A program made the translations under genes and the position numbers. Of a stretch of 64,000 bases of DNA, positions 35,117-43,482 are shown one piece after another. A model generated the notes under the pieces. It was not told the origin of the DNA. It ran no database searches and saw only the letters and a program-made list of their open reading frames with translations. The DNA comes from SHVO01 sp041905795 (lineage in GTDB: Bacteria; Pseudomonadota; Alphaproteobacteria; Rhodospirillales; Rhodospirillaceae), in the NCBI GenBank assembly GCA_041905795.1, contig JAYRKL010000003.1, positions 191,927 through 255,926 of the forward strand, given 5' to 3'. Position 1 is the first letter of the stretch, and every line of letters begins with the position of its first letter.

Positions 35117-36694
35117 TTACTGCGGCGTGAAGGCGCTGAGGATGCGGCCGCGCAGCGCTTCCATGGGCGTCACCGGACCGTCGGCGGCCGGCGTCATGCC
35201 CGCGGCCCAGGCGCCGCCGTCGAGCGCGCGCAGCAGTTTCTCATCGCGCGCGATCAGATGCACCGGCACCTGGCGGCCGGCGCCTTCACCGGCGATGAAA
35301 CCCATCGGTTGATGATCGCCCATGACGATGACCAAAGTGTTGTCCCGGCCGAAATTGGTAATGAACGAGGTCACGGCCTGCAACGTGTATTCCACCGACT
35401 GCGCATAGGCCAGTTCGACCCCGCCCGGCACGCTCCAGACTTCGCTGGCGGATTGCGGCGTGCGGGCGGCCGCGAAAACCGCGCCGTCCTTGACCTCGTC
35501 CCACGGCACCAGCTTCGGCAGCGGCGCCCAGGGGATGTGGCTGGAGATCAGCGCGATCTCGGCCATGAGCGGCGGACGGTCCGGCTTGGCGAATTCCCTC
35601 TGATTGAAAGCATGAAGAACGAATTGATCCGACATCGTCATATAGCCGAACGGCGGACCGGCGTAGCCCAGTTCGGGCGCGGTATAGGTGGCGTCGAAGC
35701 CGAAGAAGCGCCCCTCGGGCCACGGCCCGGTGATCTCGGCCATCACCGCCGCCGTGCGCCAGCCGGCGCGCTTGAAGTCCGTCGCCAAGGTCGAGCGCCG
35801 GCTGCGCACCAGCGCCTGGTAACGCGCGTCGCTGGTCACCGGCAGGCCGGACAGGACCGTGCCGTGCGCCAGCCAGCTCTGGCCGCCGAAGGTGGCGGAG
35901 GTAAGCCAGGCGCTGCTGGTCTGGAAACCGGCCCCCCGCAGCGCCCGTGCGGAGTCTTCCAGCGCGGGACGCACGATCCCGTTATAGGGCGCGCGGTCCA
36001 GCGCGCTGCGGCCGTAGGATTCGATGAAGATCACCAGGACATCGACACCGCGCAACGACGTCAGCGCCTGCGGATGCGGCAGCGGTTCCGGCTGTTGCAA
36101 GGTCAGCTTGAATTGCCGCAAATCGTGCAGGTCGCCGGCCAGGGTTGCGGCTTGCTCCCGCATGAGGCTGGCGGTGGCGGCATTGGCCACCGCAACCGGC
36201 GGATCGCCCACGGTGGCGAGCGACAAGGCGAGCGTCGCCACGGTGAGCGCGCCCGCCACCGTGCCCCAGCGCCGCGTGTGACGAAAAACACCCAAGGTCG
36301 TCAGCGCCCACCGGATCGAGGCCGCGAGGACGACCGTCATCATCACCGCGCCGGCCGCGGCCGCCACGGCGACCGGCAGGCTGTTCATGGCCAGGGTGCC
36401 GAGCGCCACCGGAATCAAGGGCACATCCGTAAGCGGCGCGAACGGCCGGTCGAACCCCTGCAAGGTGCCGACATTCGCGATCTTGACCGCCATGGCCACG
36501 GTGATCAGCACCACAAGGATGGGTTTCACCCAGGCCCATGCGCGCGGCGGCAGCAATCCCGGCAGCAGGATCAGGATCGCCGGCTCCCACGGGACATGCG
36601 CAAGGCCCGGGAGATTGAACGCCGCGGGCGTGGCCGGCAGCGCGAACAACGCATAGAGAATCGCGATGGCGGCGATGGGGTGCCTTGCGCTCAT
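35117..36694 (-). CDS. Membrane-bound sulfatase/phosphoethanolamine-transferase-like protein
   Basis: A 525-residue protein with several N-terminal membrane segments (to about residue 165) and a periplasmic alkaline-phosphatase-superfamily domain: VDVLVIFIESYGRSALDRA, TSSAWLTSATFGGQSWLAHG with a Thr/Ser nucleophile region, and TLVIVMGDHQPMGF. Such proteins transfer or hydrolyse phospho- or sulfo-groups on envelope lipids or glycans. The start is MSARHPIA at 36694, overlapping the upstream CDP-alcohol phosphatidyltransferase stop (ATGA); the larger frame to 37267 is arginine-rich shadow. The creatininase gene follows after one base. Confidence 0.83.
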   Translation of the reverse strand: MSARHPIAAIAILYALFALPATPAAFNLPGLAHVPWEPAILILLPGLLPPRAWAWVKPILVVLITVAMAVKIANVGTLQGFDRPFAPLTDVPLIPVALGTLAMNSLPVAVAAAAGAVMMTVVLAASIRWALTTLGVFRHTRRWGTVAGALTVATLALSLATVGDPPVAVANAATASLMREQAATLAGDLHDLRQFKLTLQQPEPLPHPQALTSLRGVDVLVIFIESYGRSALDRAPYNGIVRPALEDSARALRGAGFQTSSAWLTSATFGGQSWLAHGTVLSGLPVTSDARYQALVRSRRSTLATDFKRAGWRTAAVMAEITGPWPEGRFFGFDATYTAPELGYAGPPFGYMTMSDQFVLHAFNQREFAKPDRPPLMAEIALISSHIPWAPLPKLVPWDEVKDGAVFAAARTPQSASEVWSVPGGVELAYAQSVEYTLQAVTSFITNFGRDNTLVIVMGDHQPMGFIAGEGAGRQVPVHLIARDEKLLRALDGGAWAAGMTPAADGPVTPMEALRGRILSAFTPQ

Positions 36695-37434
36695 GACCCG
36701 CGCGCCTGGGCCAGAATGTCGACGCCGAAGGAATAGATCAGAAGAGTCAGCGCGGCCGCGGCGATGACCGCGCTGACCGGCGCATGAACCGCAGGCGCCA
36801 ACACCGCGGCGAGGGCGGCACCCTGGATCACCGCGATGACCTTGCGGCGCCAGGCGGGCGCGAGCGGGCGTGCGAGCGCCGGGACAACCAGCGCGGCCAG
36901 CACATAGAGATAGCGGAGCAGGCCGCCGGCAATGACCCAAATGCCGGCCTTGCCCAGCAGGAAGGCGATCACCGACAGGACCAGGATCATGAAGGCGTCG
37001 GTTTCCATGTCGAAGCGCGCGCCGAACGGGGATGACAGGCCGGAGCGCCGGGCGGCGACGCCGTCCAGTCCGTCCAGAACAAGGGCGACACCGGCGCAGC
37101 CGAAGAAAGTCCAGGCGGCCGCGGCGGTGCCGGAATCGCTGCGGCACAGCTCGATGGCAAAGGCCGCAAGCAGGGATGACAGCGCGAGGCGCAGGGCCGT
37201 CACGACATTGGCAAGACCGAAGCGCCGATGCGGATGGAACCGCGCCGCCTGGCGCGGGATGAAGCAACCTGCGAGCCCAAAAACCCCCGCGGCTTCATAA
37301 GGGAAATAGGCGCCGAAACCGAACAGCTGCCCCAGCCACGCCGCGCCCAGAGCCAGAAAAAGCGTCAAGGCGCCGACGCAGAGGACCGCGGCCAGCGCCA
37401 CGCGGCGCGCGGAGTCACTCAAGGGCGGCGCCAT
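36691..37434 (-). CDS. CDP-alcohol phosphatidyltransferase family protein
   Basis: A 247-residue integral membrane enzyme with the exact family signature D-x2-D-G-x2-A-R-x8-G-x3-D-x3-D at residues 121-146 (LDGLDGVAARR, then GARFDMETDAF). It moves a phospho-alcohol from a CDP-activated donor to an acceptor, as in phosphatidylglycerol or phosphatidylserine synthesis; the acceptor is unclear. It is first in a three-gene minus-strand run with the sulfatase-like and creatininase genes, all overlapping or nearly so, implying one transcript. Confidence 0.9.
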   Translation of the reverse strand: MAPPLSDSARRVALAAVLCVGALTLFLALGAAWLGQLFGFGAYFPYEAAGVFGLAGCFIPRQAARFHPHRRFGLANVVTALRLALSSLLAAFAIELCRSDSGTAAAAWTFFGCAGVALVLDGLDGVAARRSGLSSPFGARFDMETDAFMILVLSVIAFLLGKAGIWVIAGGLLRYLYVLAALVVPALARPLAPAWRRKVIAVIQGAALAAVLAPAVHAPVSAVIAAAALTLLIYSFGVDILAQARGS

Positions 37435-37604
37435 GACCGTTACCCAAGGTTACAGGCGGCGCGGCAGGAAACGGTCCGGGGAACGGATTCCTGCGGCGGC
37501 GGCCGGCGAATAAATTGCGGGAGCGCGCTCAAAATGATGCAATTTCCGGGATGAATCGCGGATTGCGGAGTTTTACACTCCGCCACCTCCAGACGGGAAT
37601 AGAA

Positions 37605-39095
37605 ATGCGGCCGGCTTTCCAAAGCGTGATCTCCTTCAACGTCATCCCCCTTAAAGCGATCTCCAGGACCCTGTCGGGCGCAGCGGCGGCGGCGTTGCTC
37701 AGCGCCTGCGCCCTTTATCCATCCCCCCGGATCGACACGCCCCCCGCCTGGCAGGCCTTGGCCGCGCCGCCGGAGTTCCAGTCCACCTTGACGAGCACCG
37801 AGAAGCCCCTGCCCGGCGCCCAGTGGTGGATCCAGTTCCAGAGCACCGAACTCAACGACCTCATTGCCGAGGCCTTCGCCAACAGCCACACCCTCAAGGC
37901 CGCGGTCGAACGCGTGCTGCAGGCGGAAGCGTCCGCCAAGGTCGCGCGCGCCGCCCTGTTCCCGTCGTTGAACGGCGGCGTTTCGGCCAACCGCAGCTAC
38001 CGCGAAGCCCCGGGCGGCGGGACCACGACCACCAGCTATCAGGGCAGCCTGCAAGCGGCCTACCAAGTGGACCTGTTCGGCGAGATCCGCGACAACGCCG
38101 GCGCCGCCCAGGCGCGCCTGCTCTCCAACATCTACGACCAGCAGACCGTGGCCATCACCCTGGTCTCCAACGTCATCACTACCTATCTGCAGACCCTGTC
38201 GTTCCGCGAGCGGCGCGCGCTCACGGAAAAGCGCATCGAGAACGTGCGCGCCATCCTCGAGGTGCTGGAGAACCAGCGCCGCGTCGGCGTGCTCTCGGAC
38301 CTGGAGCTGGCCCAGCAGCGCACGGCGCTCGCCAATCAGGAAGCGTCGCTGCCGACGTCGCGGCTCAATGAACGCCAATCGCTGAACGCTCTGGCGGTGC
38401 TGCTCGGCCGCAGCCCCGAAGGCTTCGACATCAAGGCCCAGTCCCTGGCGGACGTGAACGTGCCGCAGATCGGCGCCGGAATCCCTTCGGCGCTGCTGGT
38501 GCGCCGCCCCGACTTGCGGCGCGCGGAATCCGACCTGAAGGCCGCGAACTTCGATGTCGCCGCGGCGCGCGCCGCGCGTTTCCCGTCCATCAACCTCACC
38601 GGCCAGGGCGGCTCGGCGTCGGCCGCGCTCGATACCCTGTTCAGCTCCGGCACCTTCTTCTACAGCGTCGCGGCCTCGGCGGCGGAGACCATCTTCGCCG
38701 GCGGCCGCCTGCAAGGGCAGGAGCAAGTGGCGCGCGGGCGCTACCGCGAGGTGGTCGAGAACTACCGCCAGGCGGTGCTGGCGGCCTTCAGCGACGTCGA
38801 AACCGCGCTCACGGCGGTGCATGAGAACAACCTCTCTTACGATTTCATCCGCGAAGCCCGCGACCAGGCCGAAACCGCCTACCGCCTGGCGGAACTGCGC
38901 TACCGCTCGGGCATTGTCGATTTCCAGACCGTGCTCAACGCCCAGAACACCGCCTTCCAGGCCCAGGAATCCATGGTGCAGTCGGAACTGACCCGCTTCA
39001 GCGCCGTGGTCACCCTGGCCCAGGCCCTGGGCGGCGGCTGGGACGGCATGACGCCCGAACCCCCACCCCTGAGCCGGCTTTCCGATCCAATTTAG
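37605..39095 (+). CDS. Outer-membrane efflux lipoprotein, NodT/OprM family
   Basis: A 496-residue TolC-like channel. The lipobox LLSAC places the lipidated Cys at residue 35 from the ATG at 37605. An upstream frame to 37515 is disregarded because it pushes the signal peptide inward. Two repeated helical halves contain the usual DLFGEIRDNAGAAQA, LLVRRPDLRRAESDLKAA and YRSGIVDFQTVLNAQ. It forms the exit duct for RND or MFS efflux pumps and could serve the pump at 1-1890. No pump genes are adjacent. Confidence 0.92.
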   Translation: MRPAFQSVISFNVIPLKAISRTLSGAAAAALLSACALYPSPRIDTPPAWQALAAPPEFQSTLTSTEKPLPGAQWWIQFQSTELNDLIAEAFANSHTLKAAVERVLQAEASAKVARAALFPSLNGGVSANRSYREAPGGGTTTTSYQGSLQAAYQVDLFGEIRDNAGAAQARLLSNIYDQQTVAITLVSNVITTYLQTLSFRERRALTEKRIENVRAILEVLENQRRVGVLSDLELAQQRTALANQEASLPTSRLNERQSLNALAVLLGRSPEGFDIKAQSLADVNVPQIGAGIPSALLVRRPDLRRAESDLKAANFDVAAARAARFPSINLTGQGGSASAALDTLFSSGTFFYSVAASAAETIFAGGRLQGQEQVARGRYREVVENYRQAVLAAFSDVETALTAVHENNLSYDFIREARDQAETAYRLAELRYRSGIVDFQTVLNAQNTAFQAQESMVQSELTRFSAVVTLAQALGGGWDGMTPEPPPLSRLSDPI

Positions 39096-39154
39096 GCCGG
39101 CTTGCGCCTAAGATCGGGAAGGCCCACTTTTCCTGAACTCGCTTGGAGGCGCTC

Positions 39155-39793
39155 ATGTTCTTCACCAAGACCAAGCTCCCCACCGCCAAGGATGCCCTCC
39201 CCGGCCGCAGCGAAGCCATGCCGGTGCCGGAGAAGCATTTCGTCAACGGCAACACCATCGTCGCACCATTCCCGGAACACCTGGAGACCGCGATGTTCGG
39301 CCTGGGCTGTTTCTGGGGCGCCGAGCGCCTGTTCTGGAAGATCCCCGGCGTCTATTCGACCCAGGTGGGTTACGCCGCCGGTCTCACGCCCAATCCTACT
39401 TATAAAGAGGTCTGCACCGGCGGCACCGGCCACAACGAAGTGGTGCGCCTGCAGTTCGATCCGCAGCAGGTGTCTTACCAATCGCTGCTCAAGACCTTCT
39501 GGGAGGCCCATGATCCCACCCAGGGCATGCGCCAGGGCAATGATGTCGGCACCCAGTACCGCTCGGGCGTCTATGTTTTCACCCCGGCGCAGCGCAAAGC
39601 CGCGGAAGCCTCCAAGGCCTCCTATGACGCGGCGCTCAAGGCCAAGGGCTTCGCGCCGGTCACCACCGAAATCCTCGACGCGCCCACCTTCTATTACGCC
39701 GAGGATTATCACCAGCAGTACCTCGCCAAGAATCCCGCCGGCTACTGCGGCATCGGCGGCACCAAGGTCACCTGCCCGGCTTTTGACGGCTGA
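39155..39793 (+). CDS. msrA: Peptide-methionine (S)-S-oxide reductase
   Basis: A 212-residue MsrA with catalytic Cys52 in FGLGCFWGAE and resolving cysteines near the end (GYCGIGG, Cys198, and Cys207). It reduces methionine sulfoxide in proteins and free methionine using thioredoxin. GGAGG lies six bases before the ATG. It is a stand-alone gene; no msrB is seen in the window. Confidence 0.95.
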   Translation: MFFTKTKLPTAKDALPGRSEAMPVPEKHFVNGNTIVAPFPEHLETAMFGLGCFWGAERLFWKIPGVYSTQVGYAAGLTPNPTYKEVCTGGTGHNEVVRLQFDPQQVSYQSLLKTFWEAHDPTQGMRQGNDVGTQYRSGVYVFTPAQRKAAEASKASYDAALKAKGFAPVTTEILDAPTFYYAEDYHQQYLAKNPAGYCGIGGTKVTCPAFDG

Positions 39794-39839
39794 TCCCGCG
39801 CCCCTATCGCGGCTGCTTTTGCCGCCTTAGGATGCGCGC

Positions 39840-40901
39840 ATGACCGCAACACCGCCTCCTGCTGATGACGCTGCACTGCGCGCGGCTTTTTCGCGTGGCG
39901 TGTTCTTCCACGCGCTCGGCGGCAAGCTCACGCATAATGCCGGATGCCTGGTGGAAGGCCTGATAGCGCTCGGCATCCCCGCCAAACTGTCGGCGGCGGA
40001 ATTCACCTCGCGCCCGGTTTCCATGCCGCTGGCGGGGGTCGACACCAAGGCCATGGTCTCCGCCCCCTACAGCGACTTCGGCGGCTATGTGGTGGATATC
40101 AGCCACACCAACGCCGCGGCGCCGTTCGACGGCATCGATCTCAAGCGCCTGCTCTATCTCAACCAGAGCGACGTCGCGACCTTCTGCGAGACTCCCGCCG
40201 CGGCACCCATGTTCGCCGCCCACGAAAGCCGGTTCCTGAACAAGGGCGGCCACCGTCTGCCGCTGGCCTTCGGTTTGGCCAACAGCCTGCTGGCCGCCAC
40301 CGCGGCGCGGCCGGCCTTTGCAACCCGCAAACGCCGGGCGTTACGCAATTTCCGGTCGACCTTGAACCAGAGCGTGCGGGCGCTGCTTGACCTCGCCTTC
40401 GTGCCGCAGCTCGCCGGCCATATGCCGGTGGACCGGCGGATCCTGGCGCCCGGGGCCTATATCGAGGAGATGCTGAACTCCGCCCTGTGCCTGGCCTACG
40501 GCGGCGGTTTCTACAATCCCATCACCGACAATCCGTGGTTCGCCAAGAACGCGCCGGACCTGATCGCCACGCACACCTTTCCCCGCATGGACGGCGAGGC
40601 TTTTGTATTGCGCTGGGACAGCTGGCGTTTCTGGGAAGGCCTGGCGGCGGGATGCGTCACCGTGCATCTCGATTTCGAGAAATACGGTTTTGCCCTGCCG
40701 GTGACGCCGAAAGCCTGGGAGCATTACGCCCCCATCGACCTCGACGATCTGAAAGGGTCGGTGGAGGCCATCATGGATCGCGCGAAGGACTGGGAGGATA
40801 TCGCCGAACGGGGCCGCGCCTGGGCGGTCGAGCACTACGCGCCCGCACCGACGGCGCGCTATGTGTTTTCCACCCTGCTCGCGCGGATCGCCGGTACATG
40901 A
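39840..40901 (+). CDS. Uncharacterised protein, possibly glycosyltransferase-like
   Basis: A 353-residue cytoplasmic-looking protein. No family is certain. The C-terminal third, with WDSWRFWEGLAAGCVTVHL, DFEKYGFALPVTPKAWEHY and RGRAWAVEHYAPAPTARYVF, resembles the donor-binding end of GT-B glycosyltransferases of the CgeB/group 1 sort, where a crowded E-G/A-A-G-C motif precedes a strand. The N-terminal part is novel to me. It overlaps by four bases a following 40-residue membrane peptide gene. Function is open. Confidence 0.55.
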   Translation: MTATPPPADDAALRAAFSRGVFFHALGGKLTHNAGCLVEGLIALGIPAKLSAAEFTSRPVSMPLAGVDTKAMVSAPYSDFGGYVVDISHTNAAAPFDGIDLKRLLYLNQSDVATFCETPAAAPMFAAHESRFLNKGGHRLPLAFGLANSLLAATAARPAFATRKRRALRNFRSTLNQSVRALLDLAFVPQLAGHMPVDRRILAPGAYIEEMLNSALCLAYGGGFYNPITDNPWFAKNAPDLIATHTFPRMDGEAFVLRWDSWRFWEGLAAGCVTVHLDFEKYGFALPVTPKAWEHYAPIDLDDLKGSVEAIMDRAKDWEDIAERGRAWAVEHYAPAPTARYVFSTLLARIAGT

Positions 40902-41020
40902 GCATCCTCTGGTATTTCCTGATGGCGCTGGGCTTCCTGATCATGGTCATGATGTCGGTGCCCGACGACGCGCCGCCGCAATCGTCACCTCCCGTAGAGC
41001 AGACCGCGCCCGGACCGTAA
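40898..41020 (+). CDS. Small single-span membrane protein (40 aa)
   Basis: ATG at 40898 overlaps the stop of the preceding gene (ATGA). The product is MSILWYFLMALGFLIMVMM, one hydrophobic helix, then a short proline/serine-rich tail (SVPDDAPPQSSPPVEQ). Translational coupling and the clean hydrophobic profile support it; no family is recognised. Confidence 0.5.
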   Translation: MSILWYFLMALGFLIMVMMSVPDDAPPQSSPPVEQTAPGP

Positions 41021-41023
41021 CGG

Positions 41024-41572
41024 TTACTTGATGAGCTTGGCGAGGTCCTTGAACTCCGGCGTGCCGGCCTGATGCAGCCATTCGAACACCGCCATCTCGG
41101 TGTTGGCGATCTGCACCCCGGCGGCTGACAGGCGGTCGCAGGCGATGCGCACGCTCTCCGGACGGCGCGACGTCACGGCATCGGCGATCACCGTCACCGG
41201 CAGCCCCATGGCCTGGAACCCCAGGGCGCTCTGGGTGACGCAGACATGGGCCTCGATCCCGCAGACCACCACTTGATTGCGGCCCGCCCGGGCGAGGCCT
41301 TCCACATGGGCGGCCATGGCGGGATCGGCAGCGCAGGAGAAATGCATCTTCTCCATCACGACCTCGCCCTTCAGATTGTCGAGCCGTGCGACAGTGGCGC
41401 CCAGGCCCTTGCGGTACTGTTCGGACACCATCACCGGGATGCCGAGGCGATGGGCCGCCTGCATCAGCACGGCGCAGCGTTCGACCATGGCTTCGCCGTC
41501 GTGCATGGCGGGAAGCAGGCGGTCCTGGACATCCACCACCAGCAGCTGGGCGCGGGCGCGGTCGAGCAACAT
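41024..41572 (-). CDS. Isochorismatase-family cysteine hydrolase
   Basis: A 182-residue protein with the triad regions of the family: Asp in LLVVDVQDRLL, Lys in VVMEKMHFSC and Cys in VVCGIEAHVCVTQSALG. Relatives hydrolyse nicotinamide, ureidoacrylate or isochorismate, with no firm choice here; it resembles the YcaC-type hydrolases. The start at 41572 has AAGGGAG about nine bases upstream; an in-frame extension to 41596 is not needed. Confidence 0.88.
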   Translation of the reverse strand: MLLDRARAQLLVVDVQDRLLPAMHDGEAMVERCAVLMQAAHRLGIPVMVSEQYRKGLGATVARLDNLKGEVVMEKMHFSCAADPAMAAHVEGLARAGRNQVVVCGIEAHVCVTQSALGFQAMGLPVTVIADAVTSRRPESVRIACDRLSAAGVQIANTEMAVFEWLHQAGTPEFKDLAKLIK

Positions 41573-41658
41573 GGCTATCTCCCTTTCTCCATCCACACTA
41601 CAATCGCCGCATGGATCAAGCGATTCAAGCCGTTCGGGAGCCGCCGCGCGGGAGCGTC

Positions 41659-41877
41659 ATGAATCCGCGCCGGGTGATCATCTGGACCACCGTCGGCGTC
41701 CTCGCGATGCTGTCGGTCGTCACGATGCTGTTTGGCGGCATCCCGGCCTGGCCCATGCTGCTGTGGTTCGCGGCGAGTCACCTGTTTTTCTGCTGCATGA
41801 TCGCGCGGGTGAAGCCCTATCGCGGTCCCTATATCGAGCCTATGGCGCAGCCCACCGTCGACGACTGGCGGAAATAG
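41659..41877 (+). CDS. Small two-span membrane protein
   Basis: About 72 residues from ATG at 41659 (GGGAG just upstream), or 88 from 41611. It has two hydrophobic helices (VIIWTTVGVLAMLSVVTMLF and MLLWFAASHLFFCCMIA) and a short polar tail ending VDDWRK. No known domain. The next small gene begins at the base after its stop. Confidence 0.55.
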   Translation: MNPRRVIIWTTVGVLAMLSVVTMLFGGIPAWPMLLWFAASHLFFCCMIARVKPYRGPYIEPMAQPTVDDWRK

Positions 41878-42048
41878 ATGGCCAAGAAGAAGGACGGTAA
41901 GCCGGCGCAGAGCCCGCCTAAGACCTCCAGTAAAGCGGCGGAGAAGCGCGTGGCGCAGCTGAAGACCAAGCTTGCCGAGGCCATGCAGGATCCGCTGACG
42001 CGCGACCAGATCGTGCGCGCCATCCGCGCCATGATGCAGGAAAAATAA
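41878..42048 (+). CDS. Small basic hypothetical protein (56 aa)
   Basis: ATG immediately follows the previous stop. The product starts MAKKKDGKPAQSPPK and ends with a helical TRDQIVRAIRAMMQEK; it is lysine-rich in the first half and amphipathic later, with no membrane segment. Good codon use and tight packing suggest a real gene. No family recognised. Confidence 0.5.
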   Translation: MAKKKDGKPAQSPPKTSSKAAEKRVAQLKTKLAEAMQDPLTRDQIVRAIRAMMQEK

Positions 42049-42049
42049 G

Positions 42050-43369
42050 TTATTCGGCCGCCGCTTCGGCCATGGCGCTCTTGCGGTCGCCGGTCACGTT
42101 CTCATAACGCCGCCCGAGATTGAGCGCGATCCACGCCCAGACCGCGCATACGGCGATGCCGAACCCCGCCACCCCGGCCGTGCCCCACCCCAGCCAGGCC
42201 AGCCCGGCCTGCACCCAGGCGACGGTGAAATCGCCGCCGCGGTAGACCACGGTGTCGATGACGCTCTTGGCTTTATATTTGCTCTCCTGGTCGACGATGG
42301 TGAACAGCATCTCGCGGGAAGGCCGGGCGATGCCGTATTCGGACACGCGGCGCACCACCTGGGCCGCCAGCAGCGCCACCGGCATCAGCGCCACGCCGAT
42401 GAACCCGCCGATCATCAACAGCGGATTGAGGATCAACCCCGTGGTCACGCCGAACCGCGCCACCAGCCGTCCGGTGCCGAAGATCTGCACGCCGATGGTG
42501 AGCACATTGACGACCAGGTCGACCATCGCGAACGCTTGGGTGCGCGCCTCGCGGGTTTCGAACAGCCGCGCGATCAGGTCCTGCTGCATGAAATAGAGGA
42601 TGGTGGAGACCCAGGTCATCAGCAGCACGAAGCCGGCGATACCGAGCAGATAGGGCGAGCGCGCCACCAGGTCGAAGCCCTTGAACGAATGCGCCGCCAA
42701 GGTGTGGTCGAGCCGCGTGCGCTGCGCGTCATGCCCGGCGGCGCGCAGGCGCTCCTTCTCCCGCACCAGCAGGAGCACCGTGCCGATGGTGATGAGGAAC
42801 CCCACGGCGGAAATCAGCAGCAGCGTGTCGGTGCCGACGATCTTCACCAGTCCCGCCGTCAGGGCCGGCCCCACCACCGCGCCGACGCTGCCGCCGGCGG
42901 CTACCAGGCCGTACACGCGCTTGGCCTGGGTGCGCGAGAACAGGTCGGCCATGAAGCTCCAGAACACCGAGGTGATGATCATGTTGAACACGCTCACCCA
43001 GACATAGAAGCCGGCGGCGACCCAGCGGTCTTCGGCGATGCCCTGGAACAGCAAGTAGAAGCCGATCAGCGTGAGCACGATGAAGCCGTAGACCCAGGGC
43101 AGCAGGGTCTGAAGTTTCACACGGTTCGAGGCGAAGGCGAACAGCGGCACGAACACCAGGGTGCCGAGGAAGGTGGCGGTCCACAGCTGGCTGAGGGAGG
43201 TGGGATCGGAGCCGTAGCTGGTGGCCATGGCGTCGCGCACCGGCCGCAGGATGTAGTAGCTGCCGAGCAGGAAGAAGTAATAGAGGAAGCCCAGCACCAC
43301 CGCCCGGATCTCGTGGGGCTCGACGGAGAAGATCTCCTGGTACCAGGGCTTCTTGGCGCTTGCGGTCAT
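42050..43369 (-). CDS. NTP/NDP translocase-like MFS protein (AAA/Npt1-related)
   Basis: A 439-residue transporter with about twelve helices. It matches the ATP:ADP antiporter/MFS group seen also in free-living bacteria: LGFLYYFFLLGSYYILRPVRDAMA near the N terminus and the conserved SREMLFTIVDQESKYKAKS, followed by DTVVYRGGDF. In obligate intracellular bacteria such proteins exchange ATP for ADP; here the substrate is unknown and may differ. The start is MTASAKKP at 43369, with AGGA eight bases upstream. Confidence 0.8.
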   Translation of the reverse strand: MTASAKKPWYQEIFSVEPHEIRAVVLGFLYYFFLLGSYYILRPVRDAMATSYGSDPTSLSQLWTATFLGTLVFVPLFAFASNRVKLQTLLPWVYGFIVLTLIGFYLLFQGIAEDRWVAAGFYVWVSVFNMIITSVFWSFMADLFSRTQAKRVYGLVAAGGSVGAVVGPALTAGLVKIVGTDTLLLISAVGFLITIGTVLLLVREKERLRAAGHDAQRTRLDHTLAAHSFKGFDLVARSPYLLGIAGFVLLMTWVSTILYFMQQDLIARLFETREARTQAFAMVDLVVNVLTIGVQIFGTGRLVARFGVTTGLILNPLLMIGGFIGVALMPVALLAAQVVRRVSEYGIARPSREMLFTIVDQESKYKAKSVIDTVVYRGGDFTVAWVQAGLAWLGWGTAGVAGFGIAVCAVWAWIALNLGRRYENVTGDRKSAMAEAAAE

Positions 43370-43482
43370 ACGTGGTTTCCTGCGCGGCTCCGGAGGCGCC
43401 AAATTACAGGGAATACCGCCCTGGGTACATACGGCCTATCGCTTGTGGCAGACCCGCGAACCTTCCTATAGACCATTCTTGA

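Noticed and set aside
36695..37267. N-terminal extension of the sulfatase-like frame
   Set aside because: Arg/Pro/Gly-rich translation that is out of frame with and antisense-free over the CDP-alcohol phosphatidyltransferase gene; the ATGA junction at 36694 is the better start.
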